Positions 46,159 to 54,870 of a stretch of 64,000 nt of DNA are shown here, piece after piece. The translations under genes and the position numbers were made by a program. Under the pieces are notes generated by a model. The model had not been told where the DNA came from. It was given only the letters and a program-made list of their open reading frames with translations, and searched no databases. The stretch is taken from the NCBI RefSeq assembly GCF_027627455.1, contig NZ_CP115483.1, positions 3,038,001 through 3,102,000 on the forward strand. Direction: 5' to 3'. Position 1 is the stretch's first letter; the number at the start of each line of letters is the position of its first letter. Source of the DNA: Sphingobacterium sp. SYP-B4668 (GTDB lineage Bacteria > Bacteroidota > Bacteroidia > Sphingobacteriales > Sphingobacteriaceae).

Positions 46159-48402
46159 ATGATGAAACCATACTTATACGCTTTATTATGGATCGCTACT
46201 TCTTGCACTGTATATGCGCAACCAACAGCTACTCATAATCTCAAATTTGACCACCTAGCAACACGGTGGGACGAGGCTATTCCGCTGGGCAATGGAATGC
46301 TCGGCGCCCTCATCTGGCAAAAAGATAATACGCTCCGTTTATCTTTAGATAGAGCTGACCTCTGGGACGAACGTCAGGCTTTCGCACTTGAACAACATGA
46401 CTTTAAATGGGTACAACAAAAACTACATAGCGGGCAATATCCGGAAGTTCAAAAATGGGGTGATAATCCCTATGGGGACTATCCATACCCCACTAAGCTA
46501 CCAGCAGCGGCCATGTCATTCAACCTTACGGCCCTTGGTAAAGTCGTTTCCAATGTCTTGGATATACAAACAGCCATCAATACTATCCAATTTGACAATG
46601 GCACCACGTTCAGCAGCTATATCCATGCTACCAAACCAATAGGGTATTTTGAAATCAATGGTAATCGCGCACAGGAGGCCCTTCCACAGTTGCTTCCCCA
46701 TCAGTATGCCCTTGCTTCAGAGAGTGGAAAAGAAGTATCTGTAGTCGATGGCCAAAGCCTTTCCCGCTTGGGGTATAAACAAGGACAAATCAACAAATCC
46801 GCACAACGTCAGCTGATTCATCAACCCACATATGAAAATCGATTCTATGAAGTGCTCCTAGAATGGAAGGTTATATCCCCTACCAAACTTATCGGTATGT
46901 GGACGGTAGCCAATAATGAGCAGGCTAGTCTTAATACAGAAATGCATGCGAAGACCACCCATGCATTTAGAGATAGTCACTTAGCCTGGTGGAAGGCTTA
47001 CTGGAAGCAGTCCTCCGTACAACTACCAGATGATCTGCTTGAGCGCCAATACTATCTCGAGATGTACAAGCTTGGGGCAGTTTCCAGAAAGGGAGCGCCA
47101 GCCATTACCCTGCAAGCCGTATGGACCGCTGATAACGGGGGGCTCCCCCCGTGGAAAGGTGACTTTCACAACGATCTGAATACACAGCTCAGTTACTGGC
47201 CAGCTTACACGGGAAATAGACTTACTGAAGCTGAAACCTTTACAGATTGGTTGTGGAAGATTCGGCCAGCTAATATGGCTTACACCAAGCATTACTTCGG
47301 GGTTGAAGGATTAAATATCCCCGGCGTATTGACCCTAAATGGGATTCCAATGGGTGGATGGATCCAGTATGCGCTCTCCCCAACTGTAAGTGCCTGGACA
47401 GCCCACCATTTCTATATGCAATGGAAATACAGTATGGATAGGAAATTTCTGAAGGAGCGAGCTTTACCCTATATCATTGAATCAGCCACCTATCTGCGCA
47501 ACATTACGGAAATTAGGGACGGAAAACGTTATCTTCCCCTGAGTGCTAGTCCGGAGTATAATGACAATAGTCCCAATGCTTGGTTCAAGGATTGGACCAA
47601 TTTCGATTTAGCGCTCGCCCATTTCCTATTTGAAGCCGCCGCCGAAGTAAGCGAGGCTAGTGGACTGACCAAAGATGCCAGTACATGGCGGGCGATCCGC
47701 ACCGAACTGCCCGCATACGCTAAAAATGAAACGGGATTATTGGTTGCAGTCGATGTTCCGATGGAGCACTCCCACCGCCATATGTCCCCTTATATGGCTA
47801 TCTATCCACTAGTCCTATTGGACATCAACAAAGTAGAAGATAAAGAACAAATCAGGAACTCCATGCGTCACCTCGAGAAGCTCGGCACCCGAGCTTGGGT
47901 AGGTTACTCCTTCAGTTGGATGGCCTGTCTACACGCTCGAGCGAAGGAAGCCGATCAGGCTGTCCTCAATCTCCAAAAATTTGCCAACAACTTCTGTTCA
48001 ACCAACTCTTTTCATGTCAACGGCGATCAGAAAGGAGGGCAATATTCGGGCTTTACATACAGACCTTTCACCCTAGAAGGCAATTTTGCCTTCGCTCAGG
48101 GCATCCATGAATTACTACTTCAAAGCAAGCACGGCTATGTTGAGCTCTTTCCCGCTCTTCCAAGTACATGGCAAGACGTATCCTTTACTGATTTGCGTGC
48201 CGAAGGTGGTTTCTTGATCAGCGCAAGCAAAAAAAGTGGCACCGTAGCCAAGATAACCATTGTGGCCGAGCAAGCCGGCACACTACACCTACGCTATGCC
48301 CACCCCCTTAAAACCAGCTCTGGTAAAAAAATAGGGCAAGAGGGTGATACGTACCTCATCCCACTAAAAGCCGGCGAGAAAGTCGAATTACAACAACTTT
48401 AA
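46159..48402 (+). CDS. GH95-family alpha-L-fucosidase-like protein
   Basis: A 747-aa exported protein (signal ending SCTVYAQ) with GH95 layout: AIPLGNGMLGALIWQKDNTL near the start, the (alpha/alpha)6 core, SASPEYNDN (about 460; general-acid Glu region) and HRHMSPYMAIYP. Two motifs differ from the Bifidobacterium 1,2-alpha-fucosidase AfcA: its NINxQ pair (Asn421/Asn423) reads DLNTQ here, and its DGNF Asp766 reads LEGNF. It may be active with changed specificity, for example on another alpha-L-sugar. A separate GH95 remnant with canonical DGNF lies at 52.3-52.7 kb. Confidence 0.8.
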   Translation: MMKPYLYALLWIATSCTVYAQPTATHNLKFDHLATRWDEAIPLGNGMLGALIWQKDNTLRLSLDRADLWDERQAFALEQHDFKWVQQKLHSGQYPEVQKWGDNPYGDYPYPTKLPAAAMSFNLTALGKVVSNVLDIQTAINTIQFDNGTTFSSYIHATKPIGYFEINGNRAQEALPQLLPHQYALASESGKEVSVVDGQSLSRLGYKQGQINKSAQRQLIHQPTYENRFYEVLLEWKVISPTKLIGMWTVANNEQASLNTEMHAKTTHAFRDSHLAWWKAYWKQSSVQLPDDLLERQYYLEMYKLGAVSRKGAPAITLQAVWTADNGGLPPWKGDFHNDLNTQLSYWPAYTGNRLTEAETFTDWLWKIRPANMAYTKHYFGVEGLNIPGVLTLNGIPMGGWIQYALSPTVSAWTAHHFYMQWKYSMDRKFLKERALPYIIESATYLRNITEIRDGKRYLPLSASPEYNDNSPNAWFKDWTNFDLALAHFLFEAAAEVSEASGLTKDASTWRAIRTELPAYAKNETGLLVAVDVPMEHSHRHMSPYMAIYPLVLLDINKVEDKEQIRNSMRHLEKLGTRAWVGYSFSWMACLHARAKEADQAVLNLQKFANNFCSTNSFHVNGDQKGGQYSGFTYRPFTLEGNFAFAQGIHELLLQSKHGYVELFPALPSTWQDVSFTDLRAEGGFLISASKKSGTVAKITIVAEQAGTLHLRYAHPLKTSSGKKIGQEGDTYLIPLKAGEKVELQQL

Positions 48403-48443
48403 AAAAGCCCCCCTGATACTGAACATGTATCGGGGGTCTTTTT
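48401..48443 (+). terminator. Intrinsic terminator of the GH95 gene
   Basis: CCCCC-T-GATAC (48409-48419) pairs with GTATC-GGGGG (48427-48436), followed by a T-run and preceded by A6. Confidence 0.85.
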
Positions 48444-48720
48444 GGCTAACTCTCTTTTCAAATCGTATCGTTTTACTTCGGCATTATCTTCTGAACGGCA
48501 GTAAGCAATGCTTCTGCCCATTTAGTGTACCCCCTGAGAGATATACCGTCGCTGGAGAATCCTCTAGTGACACTGTACCATCCGCCCGGATAAAGGCATG
48601 GGTTTGTAGTGCATAGATACAAGCCCCATTCCCAGTTGCAGCCAGTAAATAAAAAACCAATAAACATCTATATATACATATGATATTTATTGGCTTACAT
48701 TCGCTAAAAAAAGTATTGGC
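48444..48720. other. Gap after GH95, possibly a degraded gene end
   Basis: On the minus strand a frame ending at about 48494 reads plausibly as protein (GNGACIYALQTHAFIRADGT, then SLEDSPATVYLSGG) but has no start. A second minus frame here (64 codons from 48667) overlaps it with lipobox-like start FLFTGC. Neither can be assigned. Confidence 0.25.
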
Positions 48721-50973
48721 TTATTCTATAAAGTCAAGCTCTGCAATCGTCAAAACCTTTCCTCCACCGGTTATTTCGGTAGACTCTATTCGAACATATC
48801 GTGCTTGTACTTTTTTGGAGAACCGGTGTGTCCGCTTTGTCGGATCATTGATTAGATTCCCGAATTCAAAGCGCTCGACTTCTTCCCAATTTTTCCCGTC
48901 ACTACTGACTTTCACAATCCCTTTGGCCATCATTCCCTTTCCATTCTCCTTTTGTGGGGTATAAGCAAATGAACTTAGACCATATTGTTGGCCCAAATCA
49001 ATCGATATGTGCTGCCCCGCGCCCGTTTCATTGGACTGCCAGTAAGTATTTGGTTGAGCATCTACAGCCATCTTAGCGCTGTGCTTGGCTGTTTCGCTGC
49101 TCACCTCCAAAATCCGCCAATCTCGTTTAGCTATACCTAAAGTTTCCTCCGCGAGCGCACCGACCAACTTATCTACGTTTATTGCTACGGCCTTTATTTG
49201 TCCACCCTTTACGGCTATGGGTTGCGTATATACCGTAGATGCTGCAGTAGGCTGGCTGCCATCCAAGGTGTAGTATATCTGGAAGTTGGTGTTCAGGTTT
49301 TTAAGAATATCCTCCCCATGAGGTTTCCATCCAAATTCGCTCTTCTGAGGAGCAATAGAGACCAAACCTTCCAGACTGCGGCTAAATGCCAATTGTGGAG
49401 GTCTTCCTGGTGCGTAGTGTGCCGATACGTTGCTGATTGTAGGCGTGGCTCTCGTCTCGATCACTCGTAAACGCACCTTGTCCGTTGTCACTTCTGGAAA
49501 TCGTAAAATACGTTTATATCCCACATTCGTCGCTGTAGCAACTTCTTTCCACTGTCCCTCTATCCAAGCATCAAGCGCATGCTTTTCTATACGCTCACCA
49601 TGTGTACTGATTGCTTCCTGAACGACAAATCGATTCAATTTAACAGGTTGGCTCCATGTATAAGTCAATGCAGGATTGTCGCCTGTCAATAGCGTAAAGG
49701 ATTCCATATTATTATCCAAGGTTTCCTTGGCTCCTTTCGCACCTTTCATCAGGTTACGTCCATATGTTTCTTGGATACGGCTTCCGACTTCATGCAACAC
49801 GCGCACATCTTCCGGAGAGAATTTTCCGTCGCGATTGGGTGGAATGTTCAACAGAAAAGTCGAATTACCACCTACAGATCGTTCATAAATATCAAATACA
49901 TCGTCTGTGCTTCTGACCTTTTGGTGTGTATCATCCCGATAAAACCATCCTTCCCTGATAGACGTATTTGTTTCGGCCTGCTGGTAATGTAGGTATTTAG
50001 CTTTTAAAACCTTTTCTCGACTTCCCAAATCGTCGTCAGTCAAGTCTATGAAATTCTGTAGTCCCGCCGGATCATCTTCATAGGGGATCACATTCCATTC
50101 CGTGCTCCTTGTTCCTCCAGCCTCGTTGCCACACCAACGAATATCTTCCTTTCCAAAAATTACCGCTTCAGGCGCTAGTTTTTTGATTAGCTCACGCCAA
50201 GCGGCATAGTTATACTTCTGCCCGCCCTTGGTCTTTGGGTGAGCCCCATCAAACCAGACCTCATGCACTGGGCCATATTCGGTCAATAGCTCAAACAATT
50301 GATTTAAAAAGTACTCATTATAGTCATCCACTTCAAACTTGAATTTCGTTTTGTTCTTGAATGGGCGTCCCGCTATCGCACGAGGAATCGTACGTTCGGT
50401 ATACTTGCTTAGGTTGCCATACAGTCCGTCTGCGCTTTCAATCTGGAATAAATCAGCTGGCGAAAGATAGACCCCTAGCTTGAGGCCGTATTTTTGACAA
50501 GAAGCTGCTAACTCTTTCAATATATCTCCTTTTCCCTCTTTAAACCCAGTAGACATAATGCCGTGTGTGGTATATCTACTTTGCCAAAGGACAAATCCAT
50601 CGTGATGCTTTACTGTAATGATTACTTTTTTCATGCCTGCAGCCTTCATCGCTTCACACCACTGATCTGTATCGAGGCTTTTAAGCTCAAAAATCCGAGG
50701 GTCTTCCATTCCATTGCCCCATTCCATTCTCGTGAACGTATTTGGGCCAATATGGATGAACGCAATAAACTCATTCTTCAAAGCCTGATATTGATTCGCT
50801 GTTGGGACCACATGCACCGCTTTGTTTAAAATTTCTTTCGGGGTATCCCCAGCATTAATCTGATAGGTATTCTTGACAGGTATCTTAGCGATACCCTCCT
50901 GCGCATTTCCATATACCGAGACGAGCCCCAGCATGGAGGTCAAAAGGAAAGATTTATGTATGTTAATATTCAT
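48721..50973 (-). CDS. GH29 alpha-L-fucosidase with C-terminal discoidin domain
   Basis: A 750-aa exported protein. The GH29 domain (about 45-370) shows FIHIGPNTFTRMEWGNGMED, ITVKHHDGFVLWQSRYT and HEVWFDGAHPKTKGGQKY, whose Asp is the likely nucleophile, and ends FLLNIPPNRDGKFSPEDV. A middle beta domain and a chitobiase-like tail (FQIYYTLDGSQPTAASTVYT) follow. A C-terminal F5/8-type (CBM32-like) module spans about 610-750 (AVDAQPNTYWQSNETG, QHISIDLGQQYGLSSFAYT). It removes alpha-linked fucose from glycans at the cell envelope. Two 21-bp-spaced repeats precede it. Confidence 0.9.
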   Translation of the reverse strand: MNINIHKSFLLTSMLGLVSVYGNAQEGIAKIPVKNTYQINAGDTPKEILNKAVHVVPTANQYQALKNEFIAFIHIGPNTFTRMEWGNGMEDPRIFELKSLDTDQWCEAMKAAGMKKVIITVKHHDGFVLWQSRYTTHGIMSTGFKEGKGDILKELAASCQKYGLKLGVYLSPADLFQIESADGLYGNLSKYTERTIPRAIAGRPFKNKTKFKFEVDDYNEYFLNQLFELLTEYGPVHEVWFDGAHPKTKGGQKYNYAAWRELIKKLAPEAVIFGKEDIRWCGNEAGGTRSTEWNVIPYEDDPAGLQNFIDLTDDDLGSREKVLKAKYLHYQQAETNTSIREGWFYRDDTHQKVRSTDDVFDIYERSVGGNSTFLLNIPPNRDGKFSPEDVRVLHEVGSRIQETYGRNLMKGAKGAKETLDNNMESFTLLTGDNPALTYTWSQPVKLNRFVVQEAISTHGERIEKHALDAWIEGQWKEVATATNVGYKRILRFPEVTTDKVRLRVIETRATPTISNVSAHYAPGRPPQLAFSRSLEGLVSIAPQKSEFGWKPHGEDILKNLNTNFQIYYTLDGSQPTAASTVYTQPIAVKGGQIKAVAINVDKLVGALAEETLGIAKRDWRILEVSSETAKHSAKMAVDAQPNTYWQSNETGAGQHISIDLGQQYGLSSFAYTPQKENGKGMMAKGIVKVSSDGKNWEEVERFEFGNLINDPTKRTHRFSKKVQARYVRIESTEITGGGKVLTIAELDFIE

Positions 50974-51054
50974 CTGATTGGTTTATATAGTTCACTGTCA
51001 AAAAAGACGAAACTCATTTCAATAGCGCAATTTACCAGCAAACCTCCAAAAAGA

Positions 51055-51090
51055 AGACCGCAATATTAACCTATACTAAGCCAATATTAC
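51055..51090. repeat. Direct repeats, 21-bp period, before GH29
   Basis: CAATATTA occurs at 51060-51067 and 51081-51088 (plus strand), about 87-115 bp upstream of the GH29 start. Period and position equal those of the repeats before GH110 (63275-63307). The wider form GACCGCAATATTAAC resembles GACGCTATATTAAC. Confidence 0.45.
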
Positions 51091-51157
51091 CATTTAATCT
51101 AAGTGCCTGTATCAAATTAAAAAATGGCATTTTACCACATTAAATATTTATACGATT

Positions 51158-51429
51158 ATGAAGAAATATGCTTCCATTTACTCATGAGCATCCTTCTCGC
51201 AACGGGATGTCAATCGAGATCAATGACTCACCGAACAGCTAACGAAGAAATTACGCCCGTCGATAAACAAATGGTAGCAAATGTTAATCTATCCGGTATG
51301 CCCAGCATCGGATTTACACGCTACCCCACCTAGCCAGAGGGATTTTCAAAGGGGGGAGGTCAGCTGTACGTTTACCAGGATGGGAGCGATTGGACTTGGG
51401 TTGGTGGACGTATGCCCTTTATTGTTTAA
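51158..51429 (+). pseudogene. Decayed lipoprotein gene (frameshift and stop)
   Basis: ATG 51158 opens a signal peptide (MKKYASIY) that runs into TGA at 51185. The other frame continues it correctly (LLMSILLATGCQSRS, a lipobox) through ANVNLSGMPSIGFTRYPT to a TAG at 51331. After that it still reads EGFSKGGGQLYVYQDGSDWT to TAA 51427. One frameshift and one nonsense mutation are thus seen. The frame also stops early, at about 90 residues. Its end overlaps the SDR gene end on the other strand. Family not recognised. Confidence 0.6.
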
Positions 51430-52196
51430 AAATTACGTCTATATCCCAACTCGGCACCACCGCTAACTGGTAGATTGACCCCTGTTATAAATCTGGCTTT
51501 ATCTGACAGTAAGAATACACAGGCATCTGCTATGACATCTCCCGCTGGGCAGTAGCCCAATACGTGAATGTCTTTTAAGAAATCGAAGACCTTCTCCGCA
51601 TCGGGTTGTTCATGTGCCCATGTATGGAGCATCGGTGTCATCACCGCTGCCGGTAATACAGCATTCACTCGTATACCATCCAGCGCATAATCCAACGCCA
51701 TAGACTTCGTCAGTGCATTCACAGCTCCTTTGGTTGCCGAATATGCCGCATGGTTCTCTTGTCCTATTTCCCCTACTAGACTACTGGTATGCAGAATACT
51801 TCCTTTGGACGCTTTCAAATGCGGTACACCATGACGAGCCGTCAACAGTATACTTTTGATATTTACCGACATAAGAAAATCCCACTCCTCATCGGTAGTT
51901 GTATGTAAGGGTTTAGAAGGAGAGCCTATCCCAGCATTGTTGTGGATAGCATCCAATCGACCGAACCTCGTAATAGTCCTTTCTATGCTTTCTCGAACAT
52001 CTGCATCTCTTGTTACGTCGCAACAAATCCCCAGGTGATCGTCACCAATTATGTTCATGGTCTCTGCTACCGAATCATTGTCTAATCCAATTACAACAAC
52101 ACAAGCCCCAGCCGCAACGTATGCCTGTGTACAAGCCAGTCCTATACCAGCCGTCCCTCCGGTAATCAAGATTACCTTATCTTTTAATTCCTCCAT
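51426..52196 (-). CDS. SDR, probable L-fucose-pathway dehydrogenase
   Basis: A 256-aa classical SDR: TGGTAGIG (about 12-19), acidic CCDVTRDADV, NNAGIGSPSK, TSSLVGEIG (Ser), YSATKGAVNAL (Tyr and Lys) and the end FITGVNLPVSGGAELGYRRN. In non-phosphorylating fucose catabolism SDRs serve as L-fucose dehydrogenase or as 2-keto-3-deoxy-L-fuconate dehydrogenase; this one could be either. It is transcribed with the same strand as the mutarotase, symporter and dehydratase genes, but separated from them by a decayed GH95. Confidence 0.7.
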   Translation of the reverse strand: MEELKDKVILITGGTAGIGLACTQAYVAAGACVVVIGLDNDSVAETMNIIGDDHLGICCDVTRDADVRESIERTITRFGRLDAIHNNAGIGSPSKPLHTTTDEEWDFLMSVNIKSILLTARHGVPHLKASKGSILHTSSLVGEIGQENHAAYSATKGAVNALTKSMALDYALDGIRVNAVLPAAVMTPMLHTWAHEQPDAEKVFDFLKDIHVLGYCPAGDVIADACVFLLSDKARFITGVNLPVSGGAELGYRRNF

Positions 52197-52252
52197 CGGT
52201 TTAGATTTACCTTACTCATTAAGTATTCTTTTTGACATGCGCTTCAACAAAG

Positions 52253-52705
52253 CTATAGCAATTTCTTAACATCTACCCGCCTTCCTGCTGCAAGACGCAC
52301 TTCGATAATACGGTCTTTATATTTTATCTTACATGTCGTATCGTACTTGGCCTTCACAAATGCCGATTGCAGCTGACCGTCATTCCATTCCATATCCACT
52401 ATAATCGCTCCTCTAGCGACCAATCCCGAGATTTCACCTTCTGCCCAATTTGTGGTAACGCCGGCAACAATTCTATAAAATCTTCATGACTTTACAAAAG
52501 CATTTCTGCCATTCCAGCGATCACCCCGAAATTACCATCTATCTGAAACGGAGGGCAAGCGTCAAACTTATTGTAATACGTTGCCGCCACCACCATCATA
52601 CTTGGTATCCATAGCTGCCGTAAGCAGCAATTGTTTGTTGAGCATAGCCAAAGCACGATTGCCATTGTGCACCCTTGTCCAATTGTTTTATATATGCTTC
52701 ATCAA
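52253..52705 (-). pseudogene. C-terminal remnant of a second GH95 fucosidase
   Basis: The 600-bp gap between SDR and mutarotase encodes GH95 C-terminal sequence on the minus strand: [17 protein letters not shown], then [20 protein letters not shown] (canonical DGNF), an in-frame stop at 52492-52494, ELLPALP, a frameshift near 52455, and NWAEGEISGLVARGAIIVDM, ending VDVKKLL at 52253. No catalytic N-terminal part is present. It is a degraded paralogue unlike the intact GH95 in motif detail. This explains the gap. Confidence 0.8.
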
Positions 52706-52794
52706 CTTTATTTTTGCTGTCATGCTTTTCATTTATTCTATTCTTTGACATTTACCTCCCCTACACAAATTGAATCGCTAGTATATATACCGTA

Positions 52795-53235
52795 TCAATC
52801 CGTATGGAATACTTCTTCCATATCCGACCACATTGCACCTTTCGCCGCTGCATCTGGTAGGGGTATCTGGCAAGGATCCGTCTCTTTCCACCAACGCTGC
52901 GTCTCCGGGTCATCTCCCATCTTTTTCATATCCGCTTCAAAATTATCCCCCGCATACTCGAAATAGCTAAAAAGATAGTTCTTCCCGTCTATCTTTTTGA
53001 GATAGATGGAATAATTCTGGATGTTGCAATCCTTTATTCGTTTCAATACGGCAGGCCATGCAGCAGCATGTAGCTGCTTATAGGTTTCTATTTTATCTTC
53101 CTTAAGTTCCGTCACTGATGCATACCTTTTTATCCTACCTGAGGATTTCGAATCTAGGCAAGCTATACACAACATAGCTATGGTAAGGCCCAACAGGAGA
53201 AAGCCTAAGACGAACTTTTTATTTAAATATTCCAT
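52795..53235 (-). CDS. Lipoprotein L-rhamnose/L-fucose mutarotase
   Basis: The mutarotase domain (COG3254/YiiL type) is clear: YASVTELKEDKIETYKQLHA, the conserved WPAVLKRIKDCNIQNYSIYL, NYLFSYFEYAGD and DPETQRWWKETDPCQIPL. It has an N-terminal signal with lipobox LCIAC, unusual for this normally cytosolic enzyme. It would interconvert sugar anomers outside the cytoplasm, before uptake. Start at 53235 is preferred (53247 adds MLYY). Its 5' end overlaps the symporter 3' end by 17 bp, suggesting coupling. Confidence 0.8.
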   Translation of the reverse strand: MEYLNKKFVLGFLLLGLTIAMLCIACLDSKSSGRIKRYASVTELKEDKIETYKQLHAAAWPAVLKRIKDCNIQNYSIYLKKIDGKNYLFSYFEYAGDNFEADMKKMGDDPETQRWWKETDPCQIPLPDAAAKGAMWSDMEEVFHTD

Positions 53236-54859
53236 ATAATACAACAACTATAAACAACAGTAAACCAGATAATAATTTATAATTTCCAATTCCCTTCCAA
53301 GCAGTCCCTTGCAATGGCTCCAGTGGACTCTTCCAATACAGTTCTCTACTGACGGCCGTGTGCCTTGCCGGATATACATAGGAGCATACAAACTGTATTA
53401 CCACGCATGCCAAAAACAAATAGAAAGCCATCACCATAAAAGGTATCTGTCCTATCCAGGTCGTTGGCAATAACTTATTGATTACAAACACAATCACGCC
53501 CAAAGCCGAACCGATCCAAAGCGTCCATTTCGCAGATTCGGCGGATGCCTTTTTCCAAAAGACACCCAAGAGGAATACACAGGTGATTGGCGGCGCAATA
53601 TGGGCAATCACATCGTTGATACCATTGAAGATACTTTCATATTTATCCAATAAGGGTAATAGCGCCAGTGAGAAGGCCATCGCGACCACCGCCGAAATCT
53701 TGCCCGCTCTTATCAGTTGCATATCCGTAGCAGCCGGACGTTTTTGCTTATAAATATCATAGCTGACCATCGTTGATATCGAATTAAGGGCACCCGATAT
53801 CTGACTCATTAGGCCCGAGAGCAAAGCGGCAACCAACACCCCGATCAGTCCTGAGGGCAGCAATTGCGTAATCATCAACGTGTAAATACCTTTAGAATTG
53901 ACATTTCCAACAGCATCCACACCTAGACTTGTCAAGTCCAACTGCCCCGATTTAAACAATGTATAGGCAAATAGCCCTGGAAGTACAAAAATAAACACCG
54001 GGAGAATTTTGATAAAGCCACAGAAAAGCGCCCCCACCCGACCGTGATTTTCGTCCTTGGCACCTAATACCCGTTGCACGATTGTTTGATCCGCGCACCA
54101 GTACCAAATCCCCAGTATAGGATAGCCCAAAACCACCGCATACCACGGCATACCACTACTATCACCATCCGGACGCAGCATAGACAAGCGCTCCAGCTGC
54201 CCCTCATCCACCAATACATCCCGCATCGATGTCCATCCGCCCATCTTATCATATGCGGCAAAGCTGATGATAAATGCCCCGGCCAATAAAACGATTGTTT
54301 GAATAGATTCGGTGATCACCACTGCACGTAATCCTCCAAGTATCGTATATATTCCAGTAATGACACATATTACCATAATGCTCAAATACATATCAAACCC
54401 AAATAGGGTCTTCAACACGATTCCCCCAGCCAACATGGAGAATGCGATATGGATGACGATCGCCGATACAATAGAAATCATAGTCAACCACTCCCGACTC
54501 GCTTTGTCATACCTACGTTCTAAAAAATCGGGTAAAGTTGACACTCCCGACTTGAGATAAAAAGGCACAAAAAACAGGGCCAGCAAGATAAGCGTAAAAG
54601 CTGCCATCCATTCGAAGTTACCATTCAAAAGCCCTGTATCGAAGCCACTCTGTGCCAAACTCACTAAGTGTACCGTCGAAATATTGGTCGCAAAGAGAGC
54701 AAGACCAATAGCCGGCCATTTCAGGGATTTACCCGCTAAGAAGTAATCGCTGGCAGCACCTGCTTTTGCTTTCTTTTGACTCCAGCCAGCCCATATCCCC
54801 ACTGCCAAAATGAGCAGAATATATGAGACCGAAATCGTCAAGTCTATAGATCCTAACAT
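53219..54859 (-). CDS. SSS-family sodium:sugar symporter
   Basis: A 546-aa SGLT-like transporter with about 14 helices: DLTISVSYILLILAVGIWAG, ISTVHLVSLAQSGFDTGLL, WYWCADQTIVQRVLGAKDEN and MSQISGALNSISTMVSYDIY. The last two are typical of SSS sugar carriers (the DQTIVQRVLGAK stretch lies near the sodium-site region). Placed between the mutarotase and fuconate dehydratase genes, it probably imports L-fucose with sodium. The stop overlaps the mutarotase start. Confidence 0.88.
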   Translation of the reverse strand: MLGSIDLTISVSYILLILAVGIWAGWSQKKAKAGAASDYFLAGKSLKWPAIGLALFATNISTVHLVSLAQSGFDTGLLNGNFEWMAAFTLILLALFFVPFYLKSGVSTLPDFLERRYDKASREWLTMISIVSAIVIHIAFSMLAGGIVLKTLFGFDMYLSIMVICVITGIYTILGGLRAVVITESIQTIVLLAGAFIISFAAYDKMGGWTSMRDVLVDEGQLERLSMLRPDGDSSGMPWYAVVLGYPILGIWYWCADQTIVQRVLGAKDENHGRVGALFCGFIKILPVFIFVLPGLFAYTLFKSGQLDLTSLGVDAVGNVNSKGIYTLMITQLLPSGLIGVLVAALLSGLMSQISGALNSISTMVSYDIYKQKRPAATDMQLIRAGKISAVVAMAFSLALLPLLDKYESIFNGINDVIAHIAPPITCVFLLGVFWKKASAESAKWTLWIGSALGVIVFVINKLLPTTWIGQIPFMVMAFYLFLACVVIQFVCSYVYPARHTAVSRELYWKSPLEPLQGTAWKGIGNYKLLSGLLLFIVVVLYGIFK

Positions 54860-54870
54860 ACCTCAACGTT

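Noticed and set aside
48473..48667. 64-aa lipoprotein-like minus frame after GH95
   Set aside because: A second minus frame over the same bases reads equally well, so neither can be called a gene.
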